DNA of 7,629 nucleotides, taken from the NCBI GenBank assembly GCA_011334435.1, contig DTPJ01000323.1, positions 1 to 7,629 of the forward strand, in the 5' to 3' direction. This DNA is from Candidatus Poribacteria bacterium (GTDB lineage: Bacteria; Poribacteria; DTPJ01). The notes below the pieces were generated by a model. That model saw only the letters and a list, made by a program, of their open reading frames with translations. It searched no databases and was not told where the DNA came from. This document shows, in pieces, positions 1-6,808 of this stretch. Made by a program: the position numbers and the translations under genes. Numbering within the stretch: position 1 is the stretch's first letter; every line of letters begins with the position of its first letter.

Positions 1-195
1 CGTAGCGGGTGATCTATTGAAGCTAATATAAACTAAATTATGTCCTTCAATAAGGGATTGACGAGAGAATTTTTCCACAAATAGATCAATATATGAGCCT
101 GCTTCCGTTTCCCATACTACATTGTCACCAAATCTTAATCCACCTATAAGTTGATCTAAGTATTCTATCCCGGTAGAACATTGAATTTTTTCCAT
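1..195 (-). CDS. KaiC/RecA-like ATPase-fold protein, N-terminal part (runs off the left edge)
   Basis: Only the first 65 codons are in the window; the reading frame is still open at base 1. The protein starts MEKIQCSTGIEYLDQLIGG and continues with LRFGDNVVW. The pattern STGIxxLDxLIGGLxxGDNVVW is the usual entry into the RecA/KaiC-type ATPase core (compare TGIxxLDxLLGGGxxxG in KaiC and RadA). Where a Walker A motif GxxxxGK[TS] is expected, the protein reads WETEAGSY (residues 28-35), with no lysine, so ATP binding may be lost or altered. The next predicted strand, NLVYISFNR (residues 53-61), fits the following beta strand. The start is supported by the Shine-Dalgarno AGGGGTGA five bases upstream. 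The gene lies 27 nt behind nadE with no terminator between them, so co-transcription is likely. From memory, proteins with a GDNVVW segment like this can carry a C-terminal PEP/pyruvate-binding domain, but that part is outside the window. Function unknown. Confidence 0.75.
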   Translation of the reverse strand, partial: MEKIQCSTGIEYLDQLIGGLRFGDNVVWETEAGSYIDLFVEKFSRQSLIEGHNLVYISFNRSPAT

Positions 196-200
196 TTTTC

Positions 201-208
201 TCACCCCT
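201..208 (-). promoter_or_regulatory. Shine-Dalgarno site of the KaiC-like gene
   Basis: The minus strand reads AGGGGTGA, a near match to AGGAGGTGA, five bases before the ATG at 195-193. It lies in the 27-nt gap after the nadE stop. This site supports the chosen start for a gene that is otherwise only partly visible. Confidence 0.7.
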
Positions 209-222
209 ACACCAAACAGAAA

Positions 223-1899
223 TCAATGTTTATTTTGTTCTTTATAATGATTGGTTATTGGTAAACGTCTATCCCTTCCAAAAGCCTTTGGGGTAATTTT
301 AACGCCCGGTGGAGCTTGACGACGTTTATATTCGCTTCGGTCAACCATTCGCAAAACATCTTTGACAGTTTCTATATTAAAACCACATCCTGCGATCTCA
401 TTTAAGCTTTTATCTTCCTCCACATAAGCCCTTAATATCGGATCAAGAATAGAATATGGGGGCAAAGAATCTTCATCTTTTTGATTAGGTCTCAGTTCTG
501 CCGTTGGAGGGCGTCTTATCACACTTGCAGGTATTATTTCCCTTTGTGCTTTTCTGTTTACATATTCCGCTAATTCATATACGAGCATCTTAGGCACATC
601 TTTTATCACTGCAAACCCACCAGCCATATCACCGTAAAGTGTGCAATACCCAACCGCAGTTTCACTCTTATTTCCAGTTGTCAAAACTAACCATCCAAAC
701 CTGTTGGACATTGCCATCAAAATATTTCCTCTGATCCTTGCTTGAAGATTTTCTACCTCAATGCCATATTTGCCATCTCCAAATGGCTCTTTTAGCAATT
801 CTAAATACGCAGTAAATATGGAATTTATAGGGATCGTCATAAATTGAATACCAAGATTTTCAGCCAATATTTGAGCATCTGATCGTGTTTCGTTAGATGT
901 ATATTGTGATGGCATTGTAATACCAACTACGTTCTCTTTGCCTAATGCTTCTACTGCTATAACTGCGGTAAGTGAAGAATCAATTCCACCACTTAATCCA
1001 AGCACTACTTTCTTAAAGCCATTTTTCAAAACATAATCCCTGGTGCCTAAAACTAATGCAGAATATATCTCCTCTATCCTGCCTAAATCTCGCTCTATCC
1101 TAGGTAAATATTCGGATTTGTTTGATTCTTCTACTTTTGTAAGATTAATTCTTCCCGTCTCATCTATTTGAATATCCGCGATTAGTAAATCTTCCTCAAA
1201 TCGTTTCGCTTTTGCAATCAATTCGCCCTGAGGACCTATAATAAGACTGCCCCCATCAAAAACAAGTTCATCTTGTCCACCGATGAGATTATTATAACAA
1301 ATGTATGTATTAGTGCGTCTTGCAAATCCCATTAATATATCTCGGCGAACAGACAATTTTCCCGCATGGAAAGGCGATGATGATATATTGAATACTATTC
1401 TAACACGATTGTTTTTGACATATTCCTCTACTTTTGATCCTATGATCCAAACATCCTCACAGATATTTATTGATGCTTTTATCCCTTTTATCTCAAAAGT
1501 TAAACATTCTTCTCCCGGAGTAAAATATCTTTTTTCGTCAAAAACCCCATAATTTGGCAGTTCAATTTTATGATATATGCTAATAAGTCGCTTGTTGCTA
1601 ATCAAAGCACCCGCATTGTAAACTTTCCCATCAAGCATATCAGCAAAGCCAATAATTGCAGATATGCCTTCTGTATATTTTATGATATTTTCAAGCATAA
1701 TTCGGTTATCTTGAAGAAACTTATTTTTTAATAAAAGGTCTTCAGGTGGATAACCGCAGATGGCAAGCTCTGGAAAGGTTACAATGTCTGCATTAGCCTT
1801 TTTAGCATATTCTATAGCCTTGACGATCTTATTGGCATTTTCGTCAAGGTCACCAACTATAGGATTGATTTGTGCTAATGATATTCTTAGTATGCTCAT
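223..1899 (-). CDS. nadE: Glutamine-dependent NAD+ synthetase
   Basis: A cytoplasmic enzyme that converts deamido-NAD+ (nicotinate adenine dinucleotide) to NAD+, using ATP and ammonia released from glutamine. The protein has 558 residues, typical for the two-domain bacterial form. The N-terminal nitrilase-fold glutaminase (about 1-260) shows the full triad: E44 in FPELAICGYPPEDLL, K111 in YHKIELPNYG and C147 in INICEDVW. The C-terminal synthetase (about 270-550) has the ATP-pyrophosphatase P-loop SGGIDSS (303-309), TGNKSE (408-413), and the conserved end RRQAPPGVKIT...FGRDRRLPITN (526-550). The start MSILRISLAQINPIVGD matches the family start closely. No strong Shine-Dalgarno is visible before the ATG, only a weak AGATAAG. 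The gene is separated from the upstream glt operon by a terminator and a repeat, so it probably has its own promoter. The KaiC-like gene follows 27 nt downstream. No defects seen. Confidence 0.97.
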   Translation of the reverse strand: MSILRISLAQINPIVGDLDENANKIVKAIEYAKKANADIVTFPELAICGYPPEDLLLKNKFLQDNRIMLENIIKYTEGISAIIGFADMLDGKVYNAGALISNKRLISIYHKIELPNYGVFDEKRYFTPGEECLTFEIKGIKASINICEDVWIIGSKVEEYVKNNRVRIVFNISSSPFHAGKLSVRRDILMGFARRTNTYICYNNLIGGQDELVFDGGSLIIGPQGELIAKAKRFEEDLLIADIQIDETGRINLTKVEESNKSEYLPRIERDLGRIEEIYSALVLGTRDYVLKNGFKKVVLGLSGGIDSSLTAVIAVEALGKENVVGITMPSQYTSNETRSDAQILAENLGIQFMTIPINSIFTAYLELLKEPFGDGKYGIEVENLQARIRGNILMAMSNRFGWLVLTTGNKSETAVGYCTLYGDMAGGFAVIKDVPKMLVYELAEYVNRKAQREIIPASVIRRPPTAELRPNQKDEDSLPPYSILDPILRAYVEEDKSLNEIAGCGFNIETVKDVLRMVDRSEYKRRQAPPGVKITPKAFGRDRRLPITNHYKEQNKH

Positions 1900-1922
1900 T
1901 TTCTTATCTGTGGATATTTTTT

Positions 1923-1931
1923 ATTAAAGCA
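1923..1931 (-). promoter_or_regulatory. Possible extended -10 promoter of nadE
   Basis: The minus strand reads TGCTTTAAT: a TG dinucleotide one base before TTTAAT (5 of 6 matches to TATAAT), which is the extended -10 form. No good -35 box lies 16-18 nt upstream. Transcription would begin only about 15 nt before the nadE ATG, giving a short leader. A promoter is expected here because the glt terminator lies upstream, but in such AT-rich DNA this match could be chance. Confidence 0.3.
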
Positions 1932-1961
1932 ACTTTAAAAACCTAAATTTTGGCATAATGA

Positions 1962-2046
1962 TTTGTCATGCTGAACGAAGTGAAGCATTTAAATAAACGA
2001 AATGAATCATCTAAATAGATTCTTCGCTGACACTTAGAATAACAAA
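1962..2046. repeat. 85-bp intergenic palindromic repeat (MITE/REP-like)
   Basis: The element begins TTTGTCAT and ends ATAACAAA, inverted copies of each other with one mismatch. The left arm (GTCATGCTGAACGAAGTGAAGC, two adjoining blocks at 1965-1986) and the reverse complement of the right arm (...ATTCTAAGTG, GCGAAGAATCT) match at about two thirds of positions, so the whole element is a decayed inverted repeat. Each arm also has a small stem of its own (ATGCT/AGCAT at 1968-1972/1984-1988; ATTCT/AGAAT at 2019-2023/2036-2040). The centre can pair as GAATC..CTA with TAGATTC (2004-2022). Sequences resembling GTCATTCTGAGCGAAGCGAAGAATC are widespread intergenic repeats in bacteria (from memory). It codes for nothing and fills most of the gap between the glt terminator and nadE. 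Confidence 0.65.
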
Positions 2047-2096
2047 AAGGATTGGGAATACTTGAAATCAGAAGTTAATATTCAAGCATTCCCAAA
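2043..2096 (-). terminator. Intrinsic terminator of the glt operon
   Basis: Directly after the GltB3 stop codon, the minus-strand transcript forms a 15-position stem, TTGGGAATGCTTGAA (2095-2081) with TTCAAGTATTCCCAA (2066-2052). There is one mismatch and a 14-nt loop. The stem is followed by TCCTTTTTGTT, a short U-rich tail. Position, stem length and tail all fit rho-independent termination of the five-gene operon. The tail overlaps the right end of the neighbouring palindromic repeat by a few bases. Confidence 0.85.
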
Positions 2097-2098
2097 AC

Positions 2099-2869
2099 TT
2101 AATATGCGTAGAGTTTTCCGTAAGGTCTGAGCGATGTTGGCACTAACTTTACAAATTCCCTATTAAGCAATTCCTTTGCATTATAACCGAAATACTTGGC
2201 AAATTTTCCTATATACTTCTCTAAAACTCTTGTATCTTCGTCGTTCAAATCAATTTGTCCAACTTCTTTGCCTAATTGTTGCTTATCTAAACTCCCACTT
2301 ATGAACATAATCCCATTGTGCATGCCAGTTCCAATGAAAGTTGCCTTGTGTTTCTCATTTTCTTTGAGATTTAACCCAAGTAATATTAGGATTCCGCCAG
2401 CCATATACTCACCGAGAAAATCCTGGGCAGTCCCACCAATGACAAGAACAGGTTTTTTCTCTTTATATTCCTTTATATGAATGCCAACCCGATATCCAAC
2501 ATTCCCTTTGACGTATATTTCGCCACCTCTTGCAGAGATTCCGAGTATATCGCCAGCGTTACCATGTATAATGATCTCTCCTGCATTCATAGTATTTCCA
2601 CAGCCATCTTGGGCATTGCCAAAAACTTCAATTGTCGGTCCGTTCATAAATGCGCCAAGGTCATTACCGGGAGTTCCCTCAATTTCTATTTTTATTGGTC
2701 TGTCAATATTTGTTCCGATATATCTTTGCCCATAAACATTCGTTAATCTAACTTTTTCTAAGTTATGTGCAATGACAATATCTCTGAGTAATTTGTTCAT
2801 ATCCTTGTAGAACAACCCATCAGCGTTGATTTCAGCAGAACCGTTATCGCTAAATTTGACGCGTTCCAT
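2099..2869 (-). CDS. gltB3: Glutamate synthase GXGXG-domain subunit (domain 3, right-handed beta-helix)
   Basis: A stand-alone version of the C-terminal GXGXG domain of the large glutamate synthase subunit, related to formylmethanofuran dehydrogenase subunit C. In classical glutamate synthase this beta-helix is structural and helps hold the glutaminase and FMN domains in place; it has no catalytic residues of its own. The 256-residue protein shows regularly spaced repeats: GTPGNDLGAFM (65-75), GNAQDGCGNTM (84-94), GNAGDILGISA (103-113) and GNVGYRVGIHI (122-132), exactly 19 residues apart. A later copy is GTAQDFLGEYM (146-156), after a short charged insertion (EYKEKK). A less regular coil, GTGMHNGIMFI, follows at 180-190, and the end (about 200-256) is a helical tail. 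The start codon lies one base after the GltB2 stop, with AAAGGAG 12 nt upstream inside the end of GltB2. It is the last gene of the operon. Confidence 0.93.
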   Translation of the reverse strand: MERVKFSDNGSAEINADGLFYKDMNKLLRDIVIAHNLEKVRLTNVYGQRYIGTNIDRPIKIEIEGTPGNDLGAFMNGPTIEVFGNAQDGCGNTMNAGEIIIHGNAGDILGISARGGEIYVKGNVGYRVGIHIKEYKEKKPVLVIGGTAQDFLGEYMAGGILILLGLNLKENEKHKATFIGTGMHNGIMFISGSLDKQQLGKEVGQIDLNDEDTRVLEKYIGKFAKYFGYNAKELLNREFVKLVPTSLRPYGKLYAY

Positions 2870-2870
2870 A

Positions 2871-4376
2871 TTACATCCCCGCTCCTTTTATTCCAAGAAC
2901 GTCTAATTCCCATTGTTCAAGACCAACACCTCGGAGATGATGCCTATTACCTCTTAGACTCTCTATTGCATTGATCCCCATACCGCCAAGCATCTCTTTT
3001 ATTTCTAAGCTCCAGCCTCGGATCATATTAACAAGCCTTCTTTTGGCGATCTCAGGATTTAATCGCTTTGATAGATATGGGTCTTGGGTGCATATTCCCC
3101 AATTACATATCCCAGTATAGCATTTTTGGCATATAGTACAGCCCATAGCGACAAGAGCTGCGGTTTTGATATTGACCGCATCAGCACCGAGAGCAATGGC
3201 TTTTATAATATCGCCACTATTTCTAAATCCTCCTGCAACGAGAATAGATGCCTGATTTCTGATACCCTCTTCTCTGAGCCTTTTATCAACCGAAGCTAAC
3301 GCAAGTTCAACGGGAATGCCAACGTTATCACGGATGATCTTCGGCGCTGCGCCCGTTCCGCCTCTTATACCATCAATAGCTATTATATCAGCTCCTGCCC
3401 TGACCATTCCAGATGCAATAGCAGCAGCGTTATGGACAGCAGCGATCTTAACACTGATTGGCTTTTCATAATGTGTTGCCTCTTTCAAAGCATATATCAA
3501 CATAGAAAGGTCTTCAATTGAATAAATATCATGTTGAGGTGCAGGAGAAAGCGCATCTGTGCCTTCGGGGATCATACGAGTTAGAGAGACATCACTGCTG
3601 ACTTTCTCTCCGGGAAGATGACCACCGATACCGGGTTTTGCACCTTGACCGATTTTTATTTCAACAATAGATGCAGAGTTCAAATAATCTAAATCAACGC
3701 CAAATCTTCCAGATGCGCATTGAGCTATAACTCTATTGCTATATTCCCGTAGTTCAACAGGCCAACCACCTTCTCCAGTATTGCATAGAGTTCCAGCTTC
3801 TTTCGCAGCCATGAGCAAAGCCTTCCAAGCATTATAACTGATAGCACCATAGGAAAGTGCAGAAAATATAATAGGCACCTCAATCATAACCTGAGGTGGC
3901 ATATCGGCATAAACCTTTTTATTCACAGGGTCATATTCCACTTTTTCTGGCTTACGTCCCAAATAAGTCCTCAATTCCATTGGTTCACGGAGAGGGTCTA
4001 TTGAGGGATTTGTGACCTGAGAGGCGTTCAAGACAATATGATCCCAATATATACGATATGGTTTATCATTGCCCGAGCCTGTAAGAATAACGCCTCCAGA
4101 CTCCGCCTGCCTATGGAGTTCACGAAAGTGATCCTTGCTCCAATTGGCATTTGGACGATACCCCCAATCATGAGGTTTTATAGTTAAAGCGTTGGTTGGA
4201 CACATAACAGCACATCGTTGACACCCAACGCAATTCTCTTCGGAGGAACATATAGTATCATCTTCTTCATCATATCTATGAGTTTTAAATCCGCATTGAC
4301 GAACGCAGACCTTGCAACGAATGCATCTGCTATCATCGCGTTCTATCTTAAATTCAGGCAGCAATGTTGACAGCAT
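2871..4376 (-). CDS. gltB2: Glutamate synthase FMN domain with N-terminal 2x[4Fe-4S] ferredoxin (archaeal-type large subunit)
   Basis: The synthase core, which turns 2-oxoglutarate plus ammonia into glutamate with electrons delivered through Fe-S clusters to FMN. The 501-residue protein starts with a bacterial-type ferredoxin domain: C18xxC21xxC24xxxC28 and C49xxC52xxC55xxxCP (C59). The TIM-barrel FMN domain (about 100-450) has FSALSYGAIS (171-180), CNTGEGG (198-204), KIGQGAKPGIGGHLPGEKVS (241-260), VHNAAAIASGM...AGADIIAIDGIRGGTGAAP (314-345) and VAGGFRNSGDIIKAIALGADAV (380-401). Cysteines for the 3Fe-4S cluster fit C-x5-C-x4-C at C413, C419 and C424; C416 and C429 are additional. Domain fusion and order match archaeal and Thermotoga-type GltB, not the 1500-residue bacterial GltB. 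The ATG overlaps the end of gltB1 by 23 nt; AGGTG nine bases upstream supports this start, and no other Met precedes the first Cys cluster. Confidence 0.96.
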   Translation of the reverse strand: MLSTLLPEFKIERDDSRCIRCKVCVRQCGFKTHRYDEEDDTICSSEENCVGCQRCAVMCPTNALTIKPHDWGYRPNANWSKDHFRELHRQAESGGVILTGSGNDKPYRIYWDHIVLNASQVTNPSIDPLREPMELRTYLGRKPEKVEYDPVNKKVYADMPPQVMIEVPIIFSALSYGAISYNAWKALLMAAKEAGTLCNTGEGGWPVELREYSNRVIAQCASGRFGVDLDYLNSASIVEIKIGQGAKPGIGGHLPGEKVSSDVSLTRMIPEGTDALSPAPQHDIYSIEDLSMLIYALKEATHYEKPISVKIAAVHNAAAIASGMVRAGADIIAIDGIRGGTGAAPKIIRDNVGIPVELALASVDKRLREEGIRNQASILVAGGFRNSGDIIKAIALGADAVNIKTAALVAMGCTICQKCYTGICNWGICTQDPYLSKRLNPEIAKRRLVNMIRGWSLEIKEMLGGMGINAIESLRGNRHHLRGVGLEQWELDVLGIKGAGM

Positions 4377-5520
4377 CTTTATTCACACCTACTTGAACGG
4401 GTTTATTTTGATAAATAACTTCCTTTGTATCTAATTTTCCAATGATGGGTTCTCCACCCTTTGGAATCCATGTATATTCAAGGTCTGGTCGTATTAGCTT
4501 CATAGGAGCTTCTTCTGAAGAAAGATAAAGCATATCATCTTTGATACCCGCAACCAAAGGTCTTAGCCTAACCCTATCTCCCAGACCTATCATCTCTCCT
4601 TGATGAGCGATTATAACAGTAAAGGGACCATTTATAAGCAAACCGCTATAAACTTGCCTTAACACTGTTAATTGCTGTTTTTCTTCTTCATCATCTATTT
4701 GGTCAATTTCTGTCCAAAGAGGGGCTGCCATTATCTTAGCAGCAATATCAACAGGTAGTCTATGTCTTCGGATTAGTAGATCAACGGCATAAGCCATGAC
4801 CTCTGTATCCGTGTGCATAGTGCAGTAGTAACCTCGCATCTCTAAAAAGTTTCTGTTTGTCCCATAAGACGAAATTTCCCCGTTATGAACAACAGTCCAA
4901 TCTAAAATGCTAAATGGATGCGCTCCGCCCCACCATGCTTGTGTATTGGTTGGAAATCTTGAATGCGATACCCAAATATATGCGGAATAATCTTCAAGAC
5001 AGAAATAGTTGCCTATGTCCTCAGGATGTCCGACACCTTTGAAAACGCCCATGTCCTTTCCACTGGAAAACACAAATGAATCATCTATCTTTGTATTTAT
5101 GATCATAACTTTTTCAACTACATAATCATCGGCATATTCATCAGAGACGCCCTTTGGAGTTTCCACGAAATATCGCCATACTAAGGGCGGATCAGATACA
5201 CCAATTGCGTAACGATGCGGGACTTCTTCTTTGGCAACTATCTTAAATGAACCTTCTAAAAAAGACTCAGTTTGTTCTTTAGCGGAGCGACTTTGGAACA
5301 TTATATGGAAAGCGTAAAGATCGGCATAATCGGGATAGATACCATAAGCGGCGAATCCTCCGCCTAATCCATTGCCGCGCACTCGCATATTTGCAATAGC
5401 CTTTATTATATCGCTTCCTGAGAATGTATTTTTTTCAAGGCTCATCATTCCAAAAAGTCCGCAATTAGCTATAACTTTATCATCATTGAAAGGATTAGAA
5501 ATTTGACTTAGATTTTTCAT
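4354..5520 (-). CDS. gltB1: Glutamate synthase glutaminase subunit (class II amidotransferase, domain 1)
   Basis: An Ntn-type glutamine amidotransferase that hydrolyses glutamine and supplies ammonia to the FMN subunit encoded next. It has 388 residues. The catalytic cysteine is C20 in ANCGLFG. Since class II amidotransferases act with an N-terminal Cys, a 19-residue propeptide (MKNLSQISNPF...VIAN) is presumably removed, as in classical GltB. Other family signatures are RVRGNGLGGGFAAYGIYP (46-63), HSRFPTNTQAWWGGAHPFS (186-204, with substrate-binding R188), VHNGEIS (211-217; N213 and G214 as oxyanion-hole residues) and HTDTE (236-240). The ATG overlaps the upstream oxidoreductase stop as ATGA, with TTGGAGG seven bases before it, so the start is secure and translation is probably coupled. 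The 3' end overlaps gltB2 by 23 nt. Confidence 0.95.
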   Translation of the reverse strand: MKNLSQISNPFNDDKVIANCGLFGMMSLEKNTFSGSDIIKAIANMRVRGNGLGGGFAAYGIYPDYADLYAFHIMFQSRSAKEQTESFLEGSFKIVAKEEVPHRYAIGVSDPPLVWRYFVETPKGVSDEYADDYVVEKVMIINTKIDDSFVFSSGKDMGVFKGVGHPEDIGNYFCLEDYSAYIWVSHSRFPTNTQAWWGGAHPFSILDWTVVHNGEISSYGTNRNFLEMRGYYCTMHTDTEVMAYAVDLLIRRHRLPVDIAAKIMAAPLWTEIDQIDDEEEKQQLTVLRQVYSGLLINGPFTVIIAHQGEMIGLGDRVRLRPLVAGIKDDMLYLSSEEAPMKLIRPDLEYTWIPKGGEPIIGKLDTKEVIYQNKPVQVGVNKDAVNIAA

Positions 5521-6803
5521 ATTCTCGCCTCCAAAGCTGATGGTTCTCGTCTGAGATTTTCAGGAATATGTATCTGACCGAAATCCTCAAGTAAAATCTC
5601 ATCTTTAAACGGAGAAATATCAATTTTATCTCTCATCAGCCCAAGTATAACACCAGCTCGGTCAACTTCATTAACAAATATCATTCCAACAATACGATTG
5701 TCTTTTATCAAAAATTTTTTATAGATCATCTTTTCAGGTTCATGTTTTATCAAAACTTCCATTTCCTGACCTTCTGGAGGATTAATGAATCCAGCAGAAA
5801 TAACGGGAAATCCGAAGAAATCAACAGAATTCATGCCTGTTCCCCATACATATTCTTTCTCAATGCCAGCCATATTAAATCCAGCAATTCGCCCTCCTAC
5901 ATGGGCAGTTGGCCAAAGTGGAGTTAAGCGATAATTATCAAGTATAAAATCGTAAACTTCGGCACAATCGCCGCAGGCATATATGTCTGGAACAGTAGTT
6001 CTCATATTTTTGTCGACGACAATTCCACGATTTATCTTTATAGGGGTATCCTTAACAAGATCAACTCTTGGGCGAACGCCAATGGCTATTATAACAATAT
6101 CACAATCAATTCTTTCGCCTTTATCCAAAAGCACGCCTTTAACTTTCCCATTTTCGCCGACTATTTCTGATATGGTATGGTTAGTCATAACCTTAATTCC
6201 CTTTTGTTCTATCACTTTTTGGATCAAACCAGCGGCGGTTTCATCTAAGACAGGACTGAGAATTCTGTTAGCAAGTTCAACAACTGTTATCTCAACGCCT
6301 TTTGCATAAATGCCTTCGGCAGCTTTTAGACCGATTAAACCACCACCGAGTATAACAACGCTTTTGACTTCTTCATTTTCTAATTTGTCTTTCAACTTTA
6401 AGGCATCATTCAGTGTTGTAAAAGTAGAATAATCATAAATATCCATACCAGCAATTTTAGGGACAAAGGGTTCGCCACCAGTAGCTAACAGGAGTTTATC
6501 AAATCCTATTAATGATTTATCTTCAAGCATCACCGCTTTGTTTTCAAAATCAATCTTTATAGCCTTTTTCCCGAGAATAGGAACAACTTTTTTCTTTTCA
6601 TAAAAATCTGATCGCCGATAAAATACCCGATCATAAGTTATTTCATCAGCCAGAAAATATGATATTAATGGTCGTGAATAAGTGTGGAATTTTTCATCTG
6701 ATATAACGGCGATTGTCCCTTCATTATCAACTTTTCTTATTGCCTCTATTGCACCAATGCCACCAGATGAGTTTCCGATTATTAAGTATTTATAGCGATT
6801 CAT
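5517..6803 (-). CDS. FAD/NAD(P)-dependent oxidoreductase, probable NADH-side electron input for glutamate synthase
   Basis: A 428-residue flavoprotein of the pyridine nucleotide-disulfide oxidoreductase superfamily, NADH oxidase/rubredoxin reductase/NirB-like branch. From the chosen start: FAD-binding LIIGNSSGGIGAIEAI (7-22), LLLATGGEP (104-112), the NAD-binding fold ILGGGLIGLKAAEGI (151-165) ending in VVE (E176), and the second FAD motif IYACGDCAEV (274-283). Acidic E176 at the end of the second strand favours NADH over NADPH. The N-terminal loop reads YSRPLISYFL (42-51) without the redox Cys of CoA-disulfide reductases and NADH oxidases, so direct electron transfer is more likely than disulfide chemistry. 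An upstream in-frame Met would overlap the ferredoxin gene by 52 nt. I chose MNRYKYLIIGN instead because it sits five bases after the ferredoxin stop with GAGGAG 11 nt upstream. It probably shuttles electrons between NADH and the Fe-S proteins; it is not a GltD homologue in layout, since the N-terminal Fe-S domain is absent. Confidence 0.9.
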   Translation of the reverse strand: MNRYKYLIIGNSSGGIGAIEAIRKVDNEGTIAVISDEKFHTYSRPLISYFLADEITYDRVFYRRSDFYEKKKVVPILGKKAIKIDFENKAVMLEDKSLIGFDKLLLATGGEPFVPKIAGMDIYDYSTFTTLNDALKLKDKLENEEVKSVVILGGGLIGLKAAEGIYAKGVEITVVELANRILSPVLDETAAGLIQKVIEQKGIKVMTNHTISEIVGENGKVKGVLLDKGERIDCDIVIIAIGVRPRVDLVKDTPIKINRGIVVDKNMRTTVPDIYACGDCAEVYDFILDNYRLTPLWPTAHVGGRIAGFNMAGIEKEYVWGTGMNSVDFFGFPVISAGFINPPEGQEMEVLIKHEPEKMIYKKFLIKDNRIVGMIFVNEVDRAGVILGLMRDKIDISPFKDEILLEDFGQIHIPENLRREPSALEARI

Positions 6804-6808
6804 TATCT

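Noticed and set aside
1962..2046. The repeat region as a small RNA gene or CRISPR fragment
   Set aside because: There is a single copy with internal inverted symmetry and no repeat-spacer pattern; the TTTGTCAT/ATAACAAA ends mark it as an intergenic palindromic repeat.
2099..2869. GltB3 as formylmethanofuran dehydrogenase subunit C
   Set aside because: The GXGXG repeats are shared by both families, but the operon contains the glutaminase and FMN domains of glutamate synthase and no formylmethanofuran dehydrogenase subunits.
5983..6309. Plus-strand open frame of 108 codons (and similar ones at 1301-1552, 2196-2480, 2477-2746, 2481-2735, 3084-3299, 5742-5927 and 6713-7042)
   Set aside because: All lie antisense inside well-supported genes, have no family motifs and no clear ribosome-binding sites; they are shadows of the minus-strand genes.
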